Positions 13,813 to 24,800 of a stretch of DNA of 64,000 nt are shown here, one piece after another; position 1 is the stretch's first letter; every line of letters begins with the position of its first letter. The notes below the pieces were generated by a model. It saw only the letters and a list, made by a program, of their open reading frames with translations, ran no database searches and had not been told where the DNA came from. The stretch is from Vigna angularis (lineage: Eukaryota; Streptophyta; Magnoliopsida; Fabales; Fabaceae), in NCBI RefSeq assembly GCF_016808095.1, contig NC_068971.1, positions 5,096,501 through 5,160,500 on the forward strand, written 5' to 3'. The translations under genes were made by a program, and so were the position numbers.

Positions 13813-13861
13813 GGGAAAAAATGAATGAAGAACCTTTTCCTGTCATGAAGCTCATCGCCAT
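8427..13861 (-). CDS. Plant-specific protein with Pro/Thr/Glu repeat tail, 4-5 exons
   Basis: Exons on the minus strand are 13861-13834 (MAMSFMTGK), 13726-13612, 13106-13046 (includes INMALPGKHFVAP) and 9638 onward. Each join has a GT donor and AG acceptor and the frame is kept. The core (VNTLYDKFV..KDI..F..F..GILDTFNTINMALPGK..., then ELFEQWKEID.EEKRKKF..F) matches a plant family I know only as uncharacterised. Residues about 130-155 are hydrophobic (PDVVFVPSATILALIAVKI), a possible membrane segment. Residues about 180-305 are imperfect repeats of a 19-residue unit of the PTTPxTEVEEPQTEQQPQ type. Two ends are possible. The last exon may read on to a stop at 8841 (333 aa). Alternatively a TAT/GTAATG donor at 8863 joins an exon at 8470-8427 ending EELIARMKEEMKD (340 aa, frame kept). 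Intron 3 (13045-9639) carries a tRNA gene and two transposons. Function unknown. Confidence 0.75.
9075..9330 (-). repeat. Coding minisatellite, about 57-bp unit
   Basis: Within the last large exon of the 8427-13861 gene, a 57-base unit encodes PTTP(K/E)TEVEEPQTEQQPQ(T/A). Two near-identical copies are followed by shorter, diverged ones. It makes an acidic, Pro-rich and probably disordered tail. Such in-frame repeats usually vary in copy number between accessions (general knowledge). Confidence 0.75.
10092..10173 (+). tRNA. tRNA-Ser (anticodon UGA)
   Basis: An 82-base serine tRNA with all arms present. The acceptor GTCGATA pairs with TGTCGAC and the discriminator is G. The D arm is TCCGAGTGGTTAAGGAGA, the anticodon stem ACAGA/TCTGT holds loop CTTGAAA (anticodon TGA), the long variable arm is TTGGGCTTCGCCC and the T arm GCAGGTTCGAACCCTGC. 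A TTTTT stretch near 10181 can end Pol III transcription. The sequence is of nuclear, not plastid, type. It sits on the opposite strand inside intron 3 of the 8427-13861 gene. Confidence 0.97.
10576..12009. mobile_element. Non-autonomous Mutator-like element (Pack-MULE-like), 1434 bp
   Basis: Long terminal inverted repeats start GGGTTAAATATGTTTTTAGT on the left and GGATTAAATATGTTTTTAGT on the reversed right end. They stay similar for about 140-170 bp, including GGTCCTCCAAAA and CAGCTGAT blocks. A perfect 9-bp target duplication, AATTATAAA, flanks it (10567-10575 and 12010-12018), the size typical of the Mutator superfamily. The interior (about 10790-11830) is much more GC-rich than its surroundings and carries short ORFs on both strands, but no transposase. 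I cannot name the source of the captured DNA. The element lies in intron 3 of the surrounding gene. Confidence 0.88.
12365..12855. mobile_element. hAT-like MITE, 491 bp
   Basis: The ends read TAGGGATGGTAA and, reversed, TAAGAATGGCAA, close to plant hAT termini. The flanking 8-mers GTCCTAAT (12357-12364) and ATCCTAAC (12856-12863) match at six of eight positions, as for an aged 8-bp target duplication. The interior has the (C)CCGC/GCGGGT-type words often seen in this group and no coding capacity. It is also within intron 3 of the 8427-13861 gene. Confidence 0.6.
13778..13808. repeat. TA microsatellite
   Basis: About 15 TA units in the short first intron (13727-13833) of the 8427-13861 gene. 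Confidence 0.9.
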
Positions 13862-15374
13862 AATTGTTATTGTTGTTGAGAATTAAGAAAAAAGCTGTAA
13901 ACAAAGATTAACTTAGAAAATGGTGGTGTGGGTTAATGGTATCTCTTAACTTTGTTGTGAAAGCAAAGAATGACTTTCTCTGTAAACTTCAAAGCTAATA
14001 ATATATTATGAATTGTTTGTTTATTATTGTGTGATTCTTGGCTTGGAATAGCTTTCCACCATGCTTAAAGCAGAATATAACTTGTTTAAATAATGCAGAT
14101 TATAATAGTAATCCATCTGCATTCATGTTTTGATTCTACGTTGAAGAATCAATAGTGAAAAGTTTCATAAAAGAATATTACACTTCAACTTATTTGCCAC
14201 TCACATAGCAAGGAACATATTTTCTAAAAATGGCAAAATTGAAAAGAAGTAAATTCTTTAAAGGGGTAGTTATATAAATATATATATCTTTGATTGAAAA
14301 AAACGTTATACAAAACATGAGGAAGTTGAAACCACTCTCAATTACATGTATCTTTATAAACTGTTTCCATTATGGGTCGAAGTTAACTGTATAGCTGATA
14401 TTTTGAAGATCCAAAGGTTAAACTGAGAAGTTAACTAATACTAAAATCAATAAAAATTCGATCTTTTAAGCAATTAATGTATATTAAAAGTAATTATATT
14501 TTGTCTTTAATCAATCGAATTTATAATTAATTCTTCTTAAAAACTGATGTTTCGGTAAGATGTCACCCTCAATCACTTTAAAGTGTGTTTTTTTTTTGTA
14601 AGGATTGATTTTAGGGATATCAAGTGCATATATTTAAAGTGAAGTTTGTGTTATTTCTTTTAAAAAATTTAGAAGAAAAGTTTGTAATCAACTTGATAAA
14701 TTAAAAAATGTTTTAATAGATTAAAAAATTAGATTATCAAATTAGACTTAATATTAAAAATAATATAAAATAATATTTAAACGAGCTAAAATTATTTTAA
14801 AATTTTTGTTATGAATAAAATTTTAATAAAATATTAATTGAATTAAATAAAGAATACAATATATTTGGTATAAAAAATTAAATATTTTGCTCTTCAATAT
14901 TAAAACTCAAAAAAATTAAAGAATTTTTATCATATAAATTAATAAAGTTAACTCAAAATATGACATAATATAAGACAAATATATATATTACAAGATACAA
15001 TATAATCTATGATCAATCAAAATAAAATCATTCATTTATACTATTATTCCCACGATACATCTTGTATGAGGTAGAAGTGAATAGAAAGTATCAAAATAAA
15101 ACCATTCATTTATACTATTATTCCCACAATACATCTTGTATGGGATAGAAGTTAATAGAAAAAGTCGTAACACTATATGAATAAATTATTATTTTAAATA
15201 TTTATGCTGTTAATAACTTAAAAATTTATACTCCAATATATTAAGATGAAAGAAGAAATTAAATATGAAAAGATTATGCAAATATGGTGTAATTAAAGTC
15301 ATTAACATAGTAAGCGATAAAAGTGTTTCATACATGAATAAAACAAACATAGTAATGAATTATAAACAAAAGGG
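13862..15374. other. AT-rich spacer / promoter region
   Basis: Upstream region of the 8427-13861 gene and AT-rich spacer. Apart from the tandem duplication at 15016-15163, nothing recognisable. Confidence 0.5.
15016..15163. repeat. 74-bp tandem duplication
   Basis: Two adjacent copies (about 15016-15089 and 15090-15163) share ATCAAAATAAA, CATTCATTTATACTATTATT and ACATCTTGTATG blocks with a few substitutions. Confidence 0.8.
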
Positions 15375-16002
15375 TCAAACACTCCCCGTCATCATCTTAA
15401 TTAGCTTATTCCAACGAAGATTTGGAGGCAAACCCATCAGCCGTTTGGTATAGACAGGATTTGTACAGAGAAAATCATAATAATGTTCCATAATAGATTC
15501 TTCTTGTATGTTCATGCCAGCTAGCATCTCCCATACGTCACTTTCTGAGTATTGGAAAGTTGACCTGCGACGCATAATATAATTTTGCTCCTCAATGGCA
15601 CTTACCTGTCGTTCCATTATGGATAATATTTTTTCAAAATGAGAGTTACTCGATCTCAGAACATTCATTAACTCGTCTAGTTTTGTAATGAGCTTCTCGA
15701 ATTGGGAGTCCATCAAATCAACCATTGGTGCTTTTCGTTTTGAGCCTCGTGATGTCGAAGTCTCACACGATGGAATAGATGTCACAGGTTGAGTAGGCCC
15801 AGGACTATGCTCATCCATACCTGATGGTGATGGTGAAGTCGAATAAGTACCTCTTTCATACAAAGGTGACTCTGGTATGTACTCCATTTGATAATTAAGA
15901 TCAACCTCTAACTTTTGTTGCTGGTTTTGACGTTGTTCTTGATGTGTTGCGCACACACTACCACCTGTTGCTCGACCCCATAATTCCACCATGAGATCGT
16001 AG
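15375..16002 (-). pseudogene. Myb/SANT-like (L10-interacting/Harbinger-derived) protein, C-terminal part
   Basis: A 205-codon frame from ATG 15992, open a few codons further 5' (HYDLMVELWG) to a likely acceptor CATTAG near 16003. The YDLMVELWGRATGG start resembles the end of the Myb/SANT-like domain of plant L10-interacting MYB-type proteins. The middle has a basic SRGSKRKAPM motif, then helices with LITKLDELMNVL and IMERQVSAIEEQ. The end (ESIMEHYYDFLCTNPVYTKRLMGLPPNLRWNKL) matches the C-terminal helix region of that family, which derives from PIF/Harbinger transposon proteins. I find no upstream exon with the Myb/SANT domain proper between 16003 and 17400, so this looks like a truncated or domesticated remnant. 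It could instead be a short real gene with exons I missed. Confidence 0.55.
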
Positions 16003-17392
16003 TGTCTAATGAAATGAATTAAATATATTCAGGACGTAGTACATTATTGAATAATAATATAAAAGTGAAAGTTTCATTTTTAGAATTTACAAGATGTTCA
16101 AAGGAAACAACAAAGACATATTTTCTGGTCTGAAGATGCGATGTTGTTTGATTAACTGAAACTCTGGTGTATCTAAATGCAGAAAGTTGATTTAATGAGC
16201 TAACACACATATTTTACAGTATAGCAGATACTCTTCACTCTTTATACTCACAAACAGAGTAAATTTACCTTAATGGAAGTAAAGATATTGATGAGAATTT
16301 TCTCATGCTATACCATACTTGCTGCCTTAGTAGACCTGCATACTCTCAGTCCCTTTGGTTACTAAAACATTGTATCTACATATTATTCTCCCTCTATGCC
16401 TTTCCTGCTACCCCTTGGAATCGTTAGAACTTTTCATGCTCTATCACATTCACAGTTGGAAAGTTTTGATGAATCACTGATTACACTAGAATACCACACT
16501 TAACATCAGTAGATATTTTGTTTGTGAAAAATAGTTGAACCTCTTAAAACTTTGAATTAAGTACTTACCGTGTTAGTGTTGCTCATATCCTTGTCATGGA
16601 TGGTAAAGGATAGGAAAAAATGTTATGTTTTAGGATACTAATAACATTTTAATTTTAATTTTATTTTATTCTCAATCGCTGCTCTCTTTGTCCACCCCCT
16701 ATTTCAATTTCCACACCATTCCAACGTGCCTATCAAATAAAATCACCTAAATACAAACTACACAAAACTAAGAATGTGTCTCTATTCATTACCTTCCCAT
16801 TGCTTCACCCAATATCCAGTAGTTACACATTTAAAATTTCAGATTTCATTCAATTGAGGCGTTATAACCCTATTAAGGAGTTTCAAGTAGAAAATAATAA
16901 CGTGCGATTTCTCATGTTTTGGGTCATCAATTGCCAAAATCAGATGCGAAATTCGTGCCTTTCAGTTCAAGGTTTTCTGCAATTCATGAATTATTTTTCT
17001 AAAACAAAAAACAGAATATAGCAGTTCAAGGATCAATTCCAAAAACCTGAAATAAAATACAATTTTTTAACCTAATACACCACACTGATTTTGAAATTTG
17101 TTTACGCATTTTCACATACTTGCGGAAGTAATGAGAGAGAAGGAAGAATAGACTAACCGAAGAGACACCAAACCTCTGGTGTTGGATCCTTGAGCAAAGA
17201 CTACGGATACCGAATCGGTGGAACGAAAAGGCAACCGTAGTCCTGGAAGACGCACGGCACACCGGAAGGAGAAAGACACACTAGCGAAGGCAAGAAGATT
17301 TCTAGGGCACCAATTCTAAGAGAAGAAGACATGAAGGAAGAAATACAAATGTACGAAAGGTCATAAAAGATTAAAGAGGGAAGGTGAAAAAG

Positions 17393-17445
17393 AAATGGCG
17401 GGAAAAAAATTAAAAAACACTACCTGTTCTAATTGGCGGGAAATG
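17393..17445 (-). promoter_or_regulatory. Pair of E2F-type sites
   Basis: TGGCGGGAA at 17396-17404 and TTGGCGGGAAA at 17433-17443, 38 bp apart and in the same orientation. Reversed, these read TTTCCCGCC, the canonical E2F motif. They lie upstream of CT-rich, leader-like sequence on the minus strand (about 17030-17350). Binding is inference. Confidence 0.45.
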
Positions 17446-17518
17446 ACACTAAGTACTTCTCAGGATAGAAATCTTCCTCTGCCGCATGTTTCTTCCGGAG
17501 GTTATTATAACCTCTCAT

Positions 17519-17548
17519 AAATAAATAAATAAATAAATATATATATAT
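17519..17548. repeat. AAAT/AT microsatellite
   Basis: Repeated AAAT units passing into AT units, directly next to the plastid-like tRNA fragment. Confidence 0.8.
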
Positions 17549-17577
17549 GTTGGTTAGGTTAAGAGGTCTCGATATAA

Positions 17578-17650
17578 TGATTTCAAGAAGATTTGAACCT
17601 CCACACTGCATCACATTTTGAATCTTATGTGTCTATCTCACCATCCAGAC
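17578..17650 (-). pseudogene. Plastid-derived tRNA-Leu(CAA) pseudogene
   Basis: Read on the minus strand, this gives GTCTGGATGGTGAGATAGAC, then ATTCAAAAT in anticodon-loop position (CAA) and GTGGAGGTTCAAATCTTCTT as variable/T arm. This follows the plastid trnL-CAA order (GATGGTGAAAT..AGACAC..TCAAAAT..GTGGAGGTTC) and not nuclear tRNA-Leu, which has GGCCGAGTGG. The D loop and variable arm have lost bases and the acceptor stem no longer pairs. A decayed plastid insertion is the best reading. No flanking plastid sequence is obvious. Confidence 0.6.
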
Positions 17651-18218
17651 ATATTGAAAGTCAATTATAGTCATAAATAATATTTTAATTTGTTGAGAAA
17701 TCAAATTAAAATATTAAAACTTAAATAAAATAATTAAAAAAAATTAAGTAAAAAGGTTACAGTTCATATTAACACGTTCATAATTTTTATTTCTTTCTCT
17801 TTTCATCCCATCAAGAGAAAAAAAAAATTTAAGATATTCTATAGAAGAAAAATCAAATACTAGTTTAACGTAATTAATCAATGGTCGCTAATGCTTATCA
17901 TTTAGATATCTTCTGCTTTTATATTCTAAAGAAAATTACAAACTGTTCAGGTTAAGAGTTTATTATTTATTATTAATTATTAATTTTTATGATTCATAAA
18001 TCTAACATCCTTCCTTTTAACCCTTTATATAATAAGTTTCCCTAATATCTTTCGGGTTGTCTTCAGTAATTCCTTGCAGAACACCATTTACTTGAGTCAG
18101 CAGCCTGATTCTAAATGGAGAACAAATTATGAAAGGACAGAAATACACATATTGTGTCTCTTTCAGTTTTCATTTACTTCCTTTTGACCTCTCCTTTCAG
18201 CTTTCTGTGTTTCCATTG

Positions 18219-20066
18219 TCAACAGACTATTTCAACTTTCATGTGCTTGCTTAACTGCGCCAAGGTTAACGGAATAGCCTCCAGATGTGAATGCCAGTAA
18301 TCACCAGCCACAAACTCTCTAAAGCTTCCATCCACCTCAATAACACTGCAAGCAACCTCTTTACTTGTTCCTCTTTTCTTCTTCACTTGTTTAACACCCT
18401 CCACATTTATCCACCTTTGCTCTGTAGCATACATGTTTCTCAACATCACATAGTTTCCCGCAACATCCTCCTCCATTTTCACCACCTCTTTAAGCACTCT
18501 CTCTGCCCTCGATACATCATTGAAGTAAACACAAGCAAAGAGAAAAGAACTCAGTATTATCCCGTTAGCATCATAAGGCATGGTTTGAATTAATTTTTCA
18601 GCCTCATCCAAGCATCCAGCTCTTCCTAGAAGCTCAACCACACAACCATAATGCTCAATCTGAGGCACAATTCCAAATCTCTCCATTTCTTTGAACCATA
18701 TTCTTCCTTCCTCCACCAAACCACAATGGTTGCAGGCAGATAGTGCACTAATCATAGTTACCTCATTTGGTCTAAACCCTTCTCCCATCATCCTTGCAAA
18801 CTCCTCCAATGTTTCCTTGGCACAGCCATTGACTGCAAAGCCATTTATCAAAGCATTCCACGAAGCCGTTTCCCTCTCGGTCATCTCCTCAAAAACCAAT
18901 TTCGCTTTCATAATTTCTCCACATTTTGCATACATATCAATCAAAGCAGTGCCAAACACGAGCAGTCCTATCAAATTTCTTCCTTTGGGCAAACCTGTGA
19001 ATCCAACCCCCCAAATCCAAAGCACCCAAATCAGCCACAGCGGGAAGAACACACAGAACAGTTACATCATTTGGCTCCACCAACCCGTCTGCATCTCACT
19101 AAACAACTCCAACGCTTCACGAGGCCTTCTATTCTGGCAATAGCCTCCAATCATGGCATTCCAAGTGAACAAATTCTTATTCGGCATAACGTCAAACATC
19201 AACCTAGCATTTTCAACATCACCATTACCACAATACCCAGAAATCATACTAGTCCAAAAAACCACGTTCCTCTCCTCCATCTCATCAAACAACTCCCTCG
19301 CCAAACCCATACATCCCATCTTTACATACCCATCAATCATTGCGTTGAAAGAAACAACGTCCCGATCTTCCATCTCATCGAAAAGCCTCCTAGCCTCACC
19401 CATATCCCCACACCTCGCATACCCCACAATAACTGCGGTCCACGAAACCCTGCTTTTTACAGACATTTCATCAAACACTTTCTTGGCACTACCTAAAATC
19501 CCAAACTTCACGTACATATCCACCAAAGCAGTAGACACGTACAAATCAAAGCAAAGCCCGTTTCTTAAAACCAACCCGTGAAGCTGCGGACCCTCGCGCC
19601 TGGCCACACGAGCCGAGCAACCCTTCACGAGCGCGGTGAAGGTGTACACATCAGGCGTAAAAGGCGGTGTTTTGCGGCGAAGGTCTCGGAAGAGAGTAAA
19701 GGGCTCGGAAAACTGGCGACCCGCGAAGTGAGTAGCGATCATGGAGTTGCAGAGGAAGGTGTCGCGGGTGCGGACGAGGTCGAATAAGCTGCGCGCGAGT
19801 TGTACGAGCGGGTGATGGCGCGTAGGAGAGATGGCGGCAAGGGAGGCGCATGTGGTGATGAAAGCAGTGAGGAGGTTGAGGTTGTCGTGGAAAGAGTGTC
19901 GGAGCATGAATGCATGGATTTGAAGAAGAGTGGTAACGCTCTTTGTCTTGCTTTGAAGAAAGTGTAAGCATCTTCTCTCCGCGTTGCTCCATACGATTCT
20001 TTGTTGAGGTTGGAATTCCTCTACCATTACTCTTCCTTCTTCTTCCTCGACTCTTCCATTTTGCAT
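18219..20066 (-). pseudogene. E-class PPR protein gene with two frameshifts
   Basis: Codons run from ATG 20066. The first frame (334 codons) has an N-terminal QIHAFMLRHSF region and consecutive P/L/S-type PPRs (VSWTAVIVGYARCGDMGEAR, VVSFNAMIDGYVKMGCMGLA, VVFWTSMISGYCGNGDVENA). It stops soon after EMQTG. The expected sequence (LVEPNDVTVLCVLPAVADLG...) continues in another frame, then returns to the first frame at GTALIDMYAKCG and runs to the E/E+ region ending at 18219. A base seems missing in the G run at 19084-19086 and one added in the T run at 18954-18956 (minus strand GTGTTTGG). The net frame is restored. Intact proteins of this class edit or process organelle RNA. It resembles Arabidopsis At2g44880-type proteins (from memory). 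Either a pseudogene or two homopolymer errors in the assembly. Confidence 0.8.
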
Positions 20067-21892
20067 GTTAAAAACAAATATTAAGCCTTTTATATGTTAA
20101 AATTATGTCATTATGGAATGTCATCATATGCTAATAATCAATGTTTGGCTATGAATACTCATCTAACAAGATCAAAGCAATCTTAAAACTTGAAAACCTG
20201 AATTTGTGTAATTAAAAATAATAATAAACCAAAATAGTTCAATCAAAATAAAATATTACTAACACCTTAATCCGAATTTTGATGCAATATTTCTATAACT
20301 TTTAATGAAAATATTCTGTTGGTTGATTCTTTATATTATAGAGCTTATTAATTAGGAAGGAGGAATGGAAATATAAAAAAGTTATACCTTTTCATCCGGG
20401 ATTAATTTGTGTTACACTTTTCATCTATGTTAATGGTTAATCGAAAGTCTTAGACCACTTTTTCTGTGTTGGTTAAAATTTCAGTTTTATATTTCTTCTA
20501 TCAAATTTGAAATTTTAGATGATTGAAAGTGAAATTTTGGGCTAAGTTTTAAGACATTTATCTTACACTTATGAAGTCTTATCCTACAAGAAATTATTTT
20601 GAATAATAATGCATTTTAATTATAAAAAATAATTAATTATTATAATGATCAATTTATAAATTAAAAATTAGTTATTGATAATTAAAATAGTTTTAAAAAA
20701 TTATAATTAATTTTTAAATTGGTAATTAAAATAATTTTTATTATAAATTGTTTTCTTGTCATTAATATTAGTTATTAAAATTTTGACTACTAAAATGATT
20801 GGTCTTTAATTATAAAATTAGTTTCTAAATTGGTTTTTAAACATATTTTTAGTCACTCATCATTATTTAAAAGTTTTATTGTAATGTTAAAATCAATCTT
20901 AAAATGGTAAAAAGATTGTTGAAAATGGCATTGGGAATTGTAATGAAACGTGCATCTTTTACTTCTTAGGTAGTTTCCTTGTATTGAAACGAGTTAAAGT
21001 ACAACATAGTTTTTATGTTTTTAAAAACCAGGATGGATTATTGTTGTTTTAGGTTAATTCCACTTTCAAATATGTGATTTATTCACGGATCCTATGAGGA
21101 TGGAATGCAACCACAACAGTAATAAAATGTTATTTTACCTTATCATAATGCAATTTTTTGTGGTCAATTTAGCTTATAACCTGTATTTTAGTGTTGCATT
21201 AGCACTGCAAATTTTTAGAAAAAAAAGTCAGATGAATTCTTAAAATGTTTTAGAATTTTCTTTAAATTCTTAAATTAACCTTTTTTTTTATTTATCCTTT
21301 TAGTCTAATTATGGAGTCAAGTAATAATAGTATGGTAAGTTTAGGAGGGGAAAAATAATTTCAGATACTCAGAAAATCTTTTTCTAATAAAATTAATAGG
21401 AGTGAACTGAAATTATCAACACACTAATAAATTAGTATAAGGAAAAAGTATAAGATGATGTTAAGATATTGACAATTATCTATTAATTTTCCAATTCAAC
21501 AGACAACTTTTTTTCAAAGAATTCATAACCTGGCTTTAGAAAGTAATAAAACAAAGTATCAACATAAACAAATTACTTTAAGATTAAAACATAAGTTTCT
21601 AACCAGAACCAAATTCTGTAAAAGACCAGAAAACGTTACTGAATTCAATTAAAGACAAAATTTTTAGAACCCTAATATTATTTTCATGCCATCATATGCT
21701 ACCTCTTCTGGTATCCTAAACTATCATATTAAATGAACAGAAAAAGAATTGTAATCAATAATCAAGGCAAAATTATCTGTACGGAAATCATCCCTTATAA
21801 AGCTAGTGCTATCCAACTTCATCTTCATTCAAAAGTAACTGTTCTTTACAAAAGGAGACAAATGCACTGAAATCTCTATTTACATGATGACT
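20067..21892. other. AT-rich spacer
   Basis: No gene is visible. About 20575-20870 has repeated words such as TTAGTTATTAAAATTTT and TTTCTAAATTGGTTTTT, as in degraded small DNA transposons, but I cannot find clean ends. Confidence 0.45.
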
Positions 21893-24800
21893 CTAGACAG
21901 AAACCTTTTTATCAGTTCTACAGTCTTTGCGGTTGCATACATTTCGAAAGGGATAGTTGAGGTTACCGCACTTTTCACAAGTCCAACTACCTTCAGGAAT
22001 AACTGTTGAACTTGGTTTGTTTGAGCTCTTCAACAAAACATGAAATAGACCAGCATGTAATGTTAAAATCCATCGTGACAAAGTGACATATAATAAAGAC
22101 TGTTTACAGAGTTAAAATTAAGGAGTTCAGCAGAAAATTCACCAAAACTAACAAGTAAAACTGGAAGGGGAAAACATTACTATTAGAAATCATGTTTTGA
22201 TATGGTTTATCCATATAACAGTTCCATTACAAGTATTCAAGCTTGTAAATGCAGTGCAGATCAAAGCTTGATCTAAAAAAAAAAGAACTGTATGTGCAAT
22301 ATCCATTCATGATTCATGCAACAAGGTGATTAACAGAGAATTGCAACAGATGAAAAACACTTACGGGTCTGGCAGCTCCACAATGTTTGATGTTGCAAGT
22401 GGTTCTAAAGGCAAAGTTAACATTCTCACAATTTGGACAAATCCAGTCCCCTTCAGATAAACCATCTGGCCCTGTAAAGACATTTTTTTTTTTCATTTTA
22501 AGACTGTTAAGATGTAATCTTAGGACAAACTTCATACAAATGCAAAATAAAACATCCTCTGATTGCCTCAGCTGCTCAATTGTGTCAGAGGCGTTATGAC
22601 AGAGATTAGATCATCAAAGTTGTCAGTTTAGTATGGACCAAAAGGCCAAACTCTATATAAACAATCACGTATAAGTCTTGAGATGAATTGACACATGAAA
22701 CAGGATGAAAACAAAGACCCCATGATAAGCTAAGTTAACAAGAATCACCGATTGCAACTTTTCACAAACCAGAAAATTAGTAAATATTGTTCAAAACATT
22801 GAGAGTTTTAAAGTATTCATAGATTAAACAAATAATTCAATGTTGGAAAACAAGGACATCACAAATATTGTATATAAATATGATCAAGTAGTAATAGATC
22901 CTGAAAATACCTCCTCGGCGTTTTCGAGATGCAAAATGATCAGCTACTAAACATTCAGCCCATTGAGGACTTTGAAAGCCATATCCATAGCCATCAATAC
23001 CTGATTCATTTGTAACTTGACTAACTAGAGTTGCAAAACAAAAGACATTGATGCATAATGAACTAAAAACCAAAATGAACCAGATATTTTTGTGATTTGA
23101 ACTAGAACCAAAACACATCCTACATTTCAAAACTCGATAATAATATCAATCAATTTAAGATGATAAAATAAAAATTAGAGAATGAATAAGTAATCTTGAA
23201 TGAGTAATCAAAACATAGTCACGTCCTAAGCATTGGCATTTTAAAGTATGAGAGAATAAAATAAAAATCTTGAATATGATTACATAAGAATGTTGTAAAC
23301 AATTTTAGTCAGCACTTTAACAGAGTTAAACATTCAAACTAATTATAATTTTAGTATTCAAATTACTCATTCTACCTATCACAATATCACATCAAAATTT
23401 GTGGGCTATACATAGCTGCTTCATTTCTTACAGTGTTTAGTGCTTCATATCATAGTATTGATATTGATTTCAATTAAATGTGCTTAAGTATGACAAAAAA
23501 TTCAATATACACTAAGAATGATGCAACAACACGCTTCAATATGAATTGGCAATTTTAAGGTTTCCACTTTACACATAAAATGCAGGTATGAAATTACAAG
23601 ATTTCGTAATCAACTACAATCGGTGCCACAAGTAAGATGTGTGTATCTAAACTGGAACATAGAATAAGTAATTATTTCATGGAAGCTTGCCTCAATTTGC
23701 AAATGTTTATTATTGCTAAATGTTTATTATTGCTTACTGAAACATTAACAGTTTTTCTTTGTTATCACATAATTATTGTCTCCCCATCTTTTGAGGATCA
23801 ATATCTACTACCAATTAACTTACTTACTCAGTATTCCATTCTTCTAGAATGCTAAACATTGATTACATTAAACTAAACTTTAGTATTTCAACTAATTTTG
23901 TCATATAATAAAGCAATGTTCTCTATAAAGGAACAAAGTTGTCCACAAACAAATTTCTCAATAAGAAACAAATTCATTGCTTGAAAAGAAATAGCTGATA
24001 CAATTATAGGAAGTGTACCTCCAAAGCTTCCAGGTGGGAACATGGGCAATGGACCATATGGTGCACCAGGCGTAGCATACAGACCATAATCATACTTCAT
24101 ACCAAGATGTGGTATCAAGGATCCAAACTGCCCAGGCATTCTATATGATGGGGAAGGAATGGCAAATCCACCATAGTAGAAGGGATGATTGTTTCTATAT
24201 GGACTTGTAATTAGGGCAGGCTGCACATCCAATCAATTAAAACATTGATCAAAATTAAATTTACCGGGCAATAATAAACAAAAAAGAAAGTATAAAAGCT
24301 TTTAATTCACGTTGTTCACTTAGTATCAGTTAATCATAACCAAGAATAAGCCTGGTAGATATAATAAGTTTTTATTTTTTATATTTTGGCCCCTGGGGTC
24401 AATTTGTACACACATACACACCTAGTGCACACAAGTTTGCTCATTGGATAGTTTTTCAAATAAAATTAGTCATTCAACAAAATGGGAGAACATGAAGACA
24501 ACCTTAAACAAGCCTGCACTCACCGGAGTTAGGGGTGGTCTTGGAGCACCACAACGTCCCTGATTGCAAACAGTTCTAAAAGAAAAGTTTAAGTTCCCAC
24601 AATTAGGACAGGTCCAGTCTCCATCTTTTCGCGAAGCTGATTCCATAAAAGAAAAATCAACCAATTAACATCATAACCTCTGAAAATTTATATACTATAG
24701 CACTGCATTAAGATAAACAGGTAGGCTCATGCATCAGGTTATCTACGTAAAGAAGCAGTTCTAATGCACTACAGATAAGCTAAAAATAAGGTCTCTCCTA

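Noticed and set aside
18691..19581. Plus-strand frames over the broken PPR gene
   Set aside because: Shadows of the minus-strand PPR codons; no homology of their own.
20575..20870. Possible MITE with TTAGTTATTAAAATTTT-type words
   Set aside because: No matching ends or target duplication could be defined.
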